In this document: piece after piece, positions 57,901 to 64,000 of the stretch
How the letters are laid out: each line of letters starts with the position of its first letter
How positions within the stretch are numbered: the stretch's first letter is position 1
NCBI GenBank assembly: GCA_020746875.1
Contig: JAGTJL010000042.1
Coordinates: forward strand, 1 to 64,000
Direction: 5' to 3'
Source: Rhexocercosporidium sp. MPI-PUGE-AT-0058
Taxonomy: Eukaryota; Ascomycota; Leotiomycetes; Helotiales
Length of the DNA: 64,000 nucleotides
Notes under the pieces: generated by a model
Seen by the model: only the letters and a program-made list of their open reading frames with translations
Database searches by the model: none
What the model was told of the DNA's origin: nothing
Program-made: the position numbers and the translations under genes

Positions 57901-60562
57901 TTTAAAGACGCTAAACTAATTATCGACAGCTTGAATATAATATATAAGCTTACCGGAGGAAAGCAAACGGAATAATTCTTAAGCGTTCGTATTATTAAAG
58001 ATCGATTAGCGAAGATTATCTTTTTAGTATATAATACTTATATTCAAAAGGTTGCTCTTCGATTTAAATTAATAAATAGAAATTGCCTAAGTATATTATT
58101 ACTTTAAGTCGAGCTACTAAAGAATCAAAAACAAGCTACTTTAACTTAAATTAAAGAGTTTTAAGAGAAGGTTAGATCAGTGCTTTATATTACAATTATA
58201 TTACGCGCAAACGTCGCTTTTATTATTTCAAAGCTTTCTTATTTCTTAATTAATCCTTCCCGAGAGCATTTAATTATAATTAACTAAATAATTCGTTACT
58301 TTTTCGGCATTCGTTTCTTAGCAATCACTTATAATTATAAGCTGCGCGACTCCTATCTTATAATAATATTAAATGCTTCTTTTACAAACGATATTAAAAT
58401 AAGGCGATCTTTTAATAAATATATCTTTATACTTTTTAAAAGTTTAATCTTTTAAAAAGCAGCTTTATAAGATATAATTATTACGTTTATAATATAAGCA
58501 GAGCTTCTTAGAGTTAAGCGCATCGGCAAGGAACTTATAATACTTTAGCGATTCTTTCAAGAATTACGCTTTAATATAAGAGTAGCTTGGATAATTTTCT
58601 ATAATAATCAATAAACGATTTAATTAATCGTTAAGGAAAATCAGCGTATTTCTACTAAGTTACGCTACGTTAATATTCAGAATATATAATTACGCCAAGA
58701 GTTTCAGAAAAGCACTTTTATAATAAAATATCTTCTTATAAGCTATATACCAGCTGACAGACTTATTAAAAACCTTTCTCGGCAGAAATTTGAAGCATTT
58801 ATTACTCTTATTAACTTAATGAATGTTCGTGCTTAATTAAAGCAACTTCTTTAAGAGATTCGCTTTAAAGCAGTTTTTTATATATATTCTTTACTTTTTA
58901 TTTATTCTTAGAATAATTATATAATAAGCTTACCTTTTAATTAAAAAGCTTTATTTATATTATTATATATTCTTTTATAAAATTCTCTTTTATAAATTTC
59001 TATTTATAATTTTATCTTATTAAAGATTAACTGAGCTCGGGGGTATAAATCACTGCATTTTCAAGAATTAATTACTCTTAACGATTCTTTAATTCAAAAG
59101 CAAACGCAAGCTTTAGTTTCTAAAATATAAGAGAACACTTAAAGAATAAGAGGTTCTTAAGCTTCAGAAAATAAAAAAGCAGCTTATTTATCAGAAAGTA
59201 GAAGGCCTAAAACCTTCCGAACTAGCTCACTTAAAGTATTAGTTATTATATTAATTAGCTCTTTAACGCGAGCAGCTTAAGTTTCTTACTCAGAAGTAAG
59301 AATAACTCCACGAGCAGATATAACTTAGAAGGCTAGAACGCTAAGACCCGGGCTATAGGCGCGAGCAGCTCCGGCAGCAGCTTCGGCAGCAGTAGCTTTA
59401 GCAGTAATAATAATAATAAGATAATCAGCTGCTTCTTTATTACTTTTCTTAACGAAGAGAGTACTTGCAGCGGCAGTAATCTTCTCTTTAATAGCACGAG
59501 CATAAGCTGTAAAAGCAGCTAAAAGCTCTTTTTCTTCTTTTAAGAGATTAATTGAATTAGTTTAATTTTCTAGAAATAAAGCGAGTAACTTATTGTTCTT
59601 CTTATTATTATTATCTTTATTATCACTTCCGAATCTATTAGCAGCTCTTAAAGCAATTCTATTACCAAAACTAATAGCAGCGCTAGCAGCAGCAGCTTTA
59701 TTAATATTATTATCCTTAAGGGCGGCACGGACCGGGATTCTCAATTACTCTAGCTCTTAGAAAAATCAATAATAAATCAAAAAGCGAGAAAAAAGCAGCT
59801 GAATCAACTTACTTTTTTACTAATTTTATTCTTTAACGTATTACGATATACGAGGAAAGAAGCTTAAGCAGCAGCGGGAGTAATTACGCACTTATGGCCG
59901 GACGAGTAAGAAAAGCAGCGAGTATCTTTTTTAACGGTATCGTAATATTAATCGCTACTTTTCATTTGGAAAGCGTTATTAATATAGCTTAAATAGATTA
60001 TTATACAAGCACTTACTAACTGCTTTAGAGCCCGGGAAGCAGCAGCGGTACGGCGAAGAGCGGGGGCGAGGACGGGAGTAGCCGATAATCGTGCTTTAGC
60101 GACGACTTTCTTCTTGCTATTAATAATAGCTTTAACTTATTACAAGTCAGCGGTTATTTTTTAATTAATTAATCTTTAATTAGTCGATCTCCGATTAATA
60201 GATCGAAACTAATAAATCGAAAATCGAGCTATTTACCTTGCTTTAGCGAGCAGATCGTCGTTTTGTTATGACGATTCTGGCGGAGCGCTTGGAGATACCC
60301 ATAATATCGAAAGGAGCAGTTAATTAGTTAATTAATTAATAGATTAATTAAGTAGTAGATCGAGAGCAGTCGATCTGTGAGTTATCGAGTATTTATAAGT
60401 TTAGGTTTAATAAGAAAATCGTTGGTTCATATAATCAGGTTATTTGCCTGATTATTATATATAAGTGAATTTGTTTACTTGATTTTTTTTTATTATTTGC
60501 TCTTGCTTAATATAGCTAATCACAATAGCAGTAGCTTATTACTATTAATTACCTGGGGGGTA

Positions 60563-60746
60563 TATCGTATAAGCACGGGCAGCTACTCTCTTAGCATTAT
60601 ACGTGATCTAATTAAGTTCTGCTATTATAAACCGCTTTCAGGAGAATAATTATTTTCTCTTAATTTTTAAAGCTTTTAGAATAATAAGGAATCACTTTAA
60701 TTTAACTACAACTGCTCACAGTGCTTTAATCCACTTCTACACCACA
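60563..60746 (+). repeat. Copia-1 3' LTR, copy B (184 bp)
   Basis: It starts TATCGTATAAGCACGGGCAG, where the initial TG has become TA by a G-to-A change, and ends CTACACCACA. The AATAA duplication follows. Confidence 0.95.
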
Positions 60747-60751
60747 AATAA

Positions 60752-62498
60752 GCTTTTAAAAGGGAAGTTAAAAAGAAGAAAAATAAAAATAAGAATAAAG
60801 ATATAAAAGAAGATCTTCGGGCCCGCCGCTTTTTCTCTCTTAGCGAAGGTATTGTGTAACATACCTTGAGGCTTTATAAAGGCGAATATTAAATTAATTA
60901 AAGGTTGCGCATTTACGTATATAATTATTGTTATTTTATTATATATAGCGTATAAGCTCTTTAAATAAAAGAGCTTACTGGCACCATAGTTATAAGGCTC
61001 TTAATTAAGCTCGCTTAGCTAATTAACTAAAACTTATATAATACACTTTTTTATTAAAAATAATACTGTCATGTGTTTATCACGTGAGGCTATTCTCTTA
61101 GTTGGTATATGTACCAAGTAGAGCGTATTCTGCCTTAAGGCCGAATACTGTAGTCTTTTGACTCCGATGGCGTACTGGTGTGAGCTCTACTCTCAGCTAC
61201 GTTATAAATACGTAGCTTTAGCGTAGCAAATAAATGCGTAATAAATATAATAAATAATAATAATTAATAATTAAAGCAAATATGCTTAACGTATAAGCGA
61301 AAGTATATAAACAGCTTTTTCTCGTAACTTCTTTTTGTAAATATATTAAATTTAAAAATAAGTTGTGTTTCTGCCGTTAAATTAGCCGCTCGTGCTTTCT
61401 GCCGCTTTAATCTCGTTATTATTTACGTATTTAAAAAAGTATATTTTCTTTTATTTTTTATATTTTTAAGTTTAATTTTTAATATTATTTAAGTTAAAAA
61501 ATCGAAAAATTAAATAAATTAAAGTACATTAATTAATTATAATAGCTTGCCGCCGCTTTTCGCCCTTTTCTTTGCCGTCGCTTTTACACTTCTTTTTCTG
61601 CGCTCTTTTCTGCCGCCTCTGCCGCTCTTATTACTCCCGCCCGCCGGCGTACTAAAACAAGTATTAATAAAGAAGTCCTTTACTCGGTGTTACGATTCCC
61701 TGAGCCTCGTATTCTAACCGAGCGAGCTCGGCATCGCTCGTAGCATTGCCTTGGCATGGCAACTATGGCGCTAGGCCTAATCGGGAAAGGCTAAAGGGAC
61801 CTTTTGTATATTTATATTAAAGTTCTTTTTTATAAAGGACTCTTCTTTTCTTTTTATTTTTTCTTTTTAATTTTAAGCGTAGCTTTAAGCTTAAATATAA
61901 AATTATTTCTTATATTATATTAACTTTTAATAAGCCGTAATATAAGAAAAGACTAATAACCTTTTTATTATAAAGCGTTATATTTTATTAAATCTTATGC
62001 GTTACGTTTTCTTATCTTTATAATAAGTTAATAATAAACCTTAATACTTTAGCTTATTTAATAAATAAATACTTTTTTGCCTTAATAATAAATTATCTTA
62101 AAAAAAACTAGAAAACCTTTTGCCGTTAACTTGCTTTATATAATTTAACGCGCGTTATTCGACTTTAAACTTCGACTTCGACTTATATTTAATTAATAAA
62201 TTAATTAATAACCTTAAATACTTTTTACTTTATATTACTATTTTTTCCGACTTCTCTTTCTCGTCGATAAAGCTTTAAAGAAAAAAGCGCTCTTTTATAA
62301 TTAAGTTTTATTAATACTTTTATTTCTTTAATCGAGACTTTTATAAAAGAATCCGATAACTTTAAAGAACTTTATTTAAATTCAAAAAATAAACCTCAGA
62401 ACTTCTTCGACGCTTCGCTAAAGCTTATTATTATTATAAAAGGCTTTACCTTCGCTTAATAAGTAAAAGTAAATTAATTAATTAAAATCTCCGTTAGC

Positions 62499-62530
<32 letters not shown>

Positions 62531-62926
62531 ATAAGCCCTCGATTAATATATTCTTAATAACCCCTATTAAAAAACTCGTACTCCTTTTTTTTTTGTATAA
62601 TTAATTAATACGTGCTTTTATAACGGACCTTTAGTTAATTACCGACTATTACTTATTAAAGTTAAATAATTTAATTTAAGTTATAAAGCCTTTTAAAGTT
62701 AAGTACCCCCGTATTTCCTTTAGCGATTATAAAAGCGATATTAAATATAATATTTAAAAAATAAAAATAAAGTTATTTATAAAAAAGTACTTAAGTAATT
62801 TTAAAAATAAAATATTATAAGTTAAGGCTTACTTTTAGTATACGGCCGGCGAAGCAAAGACTATTTTATCTTTTAATATATAAACCCCGAATTTGCCGGC
62901 ACTTTCGATATTATCGCCGACGTTTT
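60752..62926. other. AT-rich region with short normal-composition patches
   Basis: No gene was recognised. A patch at 61065-61200 contains CACGTGAGGC and a TGGTATATGTACCA palindrome, and another at 61640-61800 contains the inverted words GAGCGAGCTC and GGCATCGCTCG. An (ATT)n microsatellite lies at about 62500-62530. These may be parts of non-coding mobile elements. Confidence 0.5.
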
Positions 62927-63310
62927 TATAAGACTATATTAAGCTTCGGCTAAACTCGCTTAATAATATAAGATTATATTAAGCATACCTTTCCATAACT
63001 CAACTACCTTTGCATAAAGTTCCGGCTTCGCATAAAGCCTCGGCTTCCGTGCTTCGAACCTCGGAAGCTTTAAGCTTCCAGTAAAGGGTTATTCAGGGCT
63101 AAAACAGTGGCTTCATCAAGCCCTAAGCTTCCGTGTTTTAAACCTCGGAAGCTCTGGTAATATAAAACTAGTCTTAATACAAAGCTAGTTTCAATATAAA
63201 GCTAATAACCGATGCGAGAGCAAATAGCCGATGCGAGAGCAAATAGCCGATGCGAGAGCAAATAGCCGATGCGAGAGCTAAATAGCTTGGCGCCTAAAAG
63301 TAATTATATA
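62927..63310 (-). repeat. Copia-2-type LTR fragment, inverted
   Basis: Reverse complement of the Copia-2 LTR: it has the GATGCGAGAGCAAATAGCC subrepeat four times instead of three and the TAAGCTTCCGTGTTTTAAAC segment. It stops at CTAAAAGTAATTATATA, short of the full LTR, where block X begins. The truncation at the X boundary suggests that X inserted into or recombined with this LTR. Confidence 0.8.
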
Positions 63311-63311
63311 G

Positions 63312-63416
63312 TGTGGAAGGGAAAACACCAAGCACATAACAAGAGGGTAGCAAAGCAAGTGCCGGAGGGTAAATATAAGAAATACTTATTTAATAAATAT
63401 TAAAAATATTATATAT
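63312..63416 (+). repeat. Repeat block X, right copy (105 bp)
   Basis: It starts TGTGGAAGGGAAAACACC and has the same length and order as 2028-2132. It is followed directly by the inverted relative of block Y, whereas in the left copy it is followed by Y in the other orientation. Confidence 0.75.
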
Positions 63417-63600
63417 TTAAAAAGTATAATTTATTAAAGAAAAGAAAAGGTATAATTTAAATAAAAAGGAAAAGTTATAATAATAAAAATCGTTATTATT
63501 TTTTAAAAAATATTACCTTAAAGGCTATCTTAAATATAATAAAATACAACTTAATCACGTAATAAATAGACTTCTAAAGTTAACCTTATTATATGCGTCT
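63417..63600 (-). repeat. Repeat block Y, right copy (inverted, RIP-degraded)
   Basis: The reverse complement matches 2218-2402, the presumed promoter region of the NLR gene. Near-systematic C-to-T and G-to-A changes separate the copies; for example GGTCAACCCCACCAC corresponds to GTTAACCTTATTAT here. No patatin-coding sequence follows it. Confidence 0.7.
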
Positions 63601-64000
63601 CCTTCTTAAAAAACTCATACTCGACCTCGAGTAAAAAAATAAAAATTAATATTATAGCTTTAAAGTTTTAAATACTTAAAAGGAAATGTATTTAAGTAAG
63701 AATAAGTAAATATTAAGTGACTTATACCTTACCTTTAAAAGTAAACAATCGTCTCGCTTAATAACCTTAAATATTATCTTTTATTTTATTATTTTTTTTC
63801 CTTCCTTTCTTTTTTAATAACTTTATTACTTTTTGTTAAAATACTCTTAAAAAGGCTTTACGCGTTTCTTTATACTTATATTAATTTTTTTATATTTCTT
63901 AATACTTATCGCATCATTTCTACCACTTAAACTTGCTTTTTTAAATATTATATTTAAGTAAACTTTAGCTTTAATAAGGCTAAAGTAATTCTTTTAAAAT
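63601..64000. other. AT-rich end of window, nothing recognised
   Basis: TpA-rich sequence with T-runs and no protein-like frame on either strand. Confidence 0.5.

Larger units (their letters stand above)
52807..60746 (+). mobile_element. Copia-1 retrotransposon, copy B (full length, RIP-degraded)
   Basis: The LTRs are 184 bp each (52807-52990 and 60563-60746), with the duplication AATAA at 52802-52806 and 60747-60751. The primer-binding site GTTATGAGCCCTG follows the 5' LTR at once. GGGGGG precedes the 3' LTR as polypurine tract. Relics in order are a 5' reading from the ATG at 52994, then protease (LLDNRTTTYLIN, 54682-54969). Integrase follows (KDEYDKKFYKRLLKT near 55485; the later block around 55700-56110). 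Reverse transcriptase is at about 57720-58080 (LPALWYGDFIHTL, YINDI in the place of YVDDI), then RNase H and a C-terminal extension with Ser/Ala repeats around 59370-59760. Stops are mostly of RIP type. Confidence 0.9.

Noticed and set aside
61690..61790. Possible tRNA in a GC-richer patch with stem-like words
   Set aside because: No cloverleaf with acceptor, anticodon and T-arm could be drawn.

Overview
The window looks like a nuclear segment of a filamentous ascomycete (Pezizomycotina). Three signs point there: short GT..AG introns of 46-88 bases with CTGAC-like branch sites, a HET-domain gene and a patatin/NACHT/ankyrin NLR-type gene, and a compartmented base composition. Long AT-rich, TpA-rich stretches carry transposons whose frames are broken almost only at Gln and Trp codons, the mark of repeat-induced point mutation (RIP). 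Islands of ordinary composition carry the genes.

Layout. 1-2027 is AT-rich with no gene recognised. 2028-2402 holds two repeat blocks (X and Y) that recur at 63312-63600, Y in inverted orientation. 2420-7785 is a five-exon NLR-like gene (patatin, two P-loop NTPase modules, ankyrin repeats) with one in-frame TGA beside the second Walker A motif. 7786-10066 is decayed sequence with a possible zinc-finger relic. 10067-17003 is a RIP-degraded Copia element (copy A). 17004-23650 is a second normal-composition island with an intact single-exon HET gene (18214-20394) and a broken small secreted protein gene (21005-21363). 23650-33223 is half-decayed: a minus-strand protein relic, a solo LTR, a 1.1 kb Copia-1 5' fragment, a LysM-WSC-WSC relic, a cysteine-containing secreted protein relic and the C-terminal part of a Tc1/mariner transposase. 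33224-52095 is a very long RIP-degraded Ty3/Gypsy element with 210 bp LTRs and a large extra coding region downstream of integrase. Nested in it at 42717-49197 is a second Copia family (Copia-2, minus strand) with apparently identical 422 bp LTRs and an AAAGG target duplication. 52807-60746 is a full-length Copia-1 (copy B) with 184 bp LTRs and an AATAA duplication. The rest is AT-rich with LTR fragments and the second X/Y copy.

Functional theme. The two best genes, an NLR-like protein and a HET protein, belong to families that act in fungal non-self recognition and regulated cell death. They lie about 10 kb apart on either side of a degraded retrotransposon. The other gene relics (LysM-WSC protein, two small secreted proteins) are cell-surface or secreted types. 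Most of the window is nested retrotransposon sequence. I found no rRNA, tRNA or CRISPR array. All homology calls are by eye from motifs; no database was searched.
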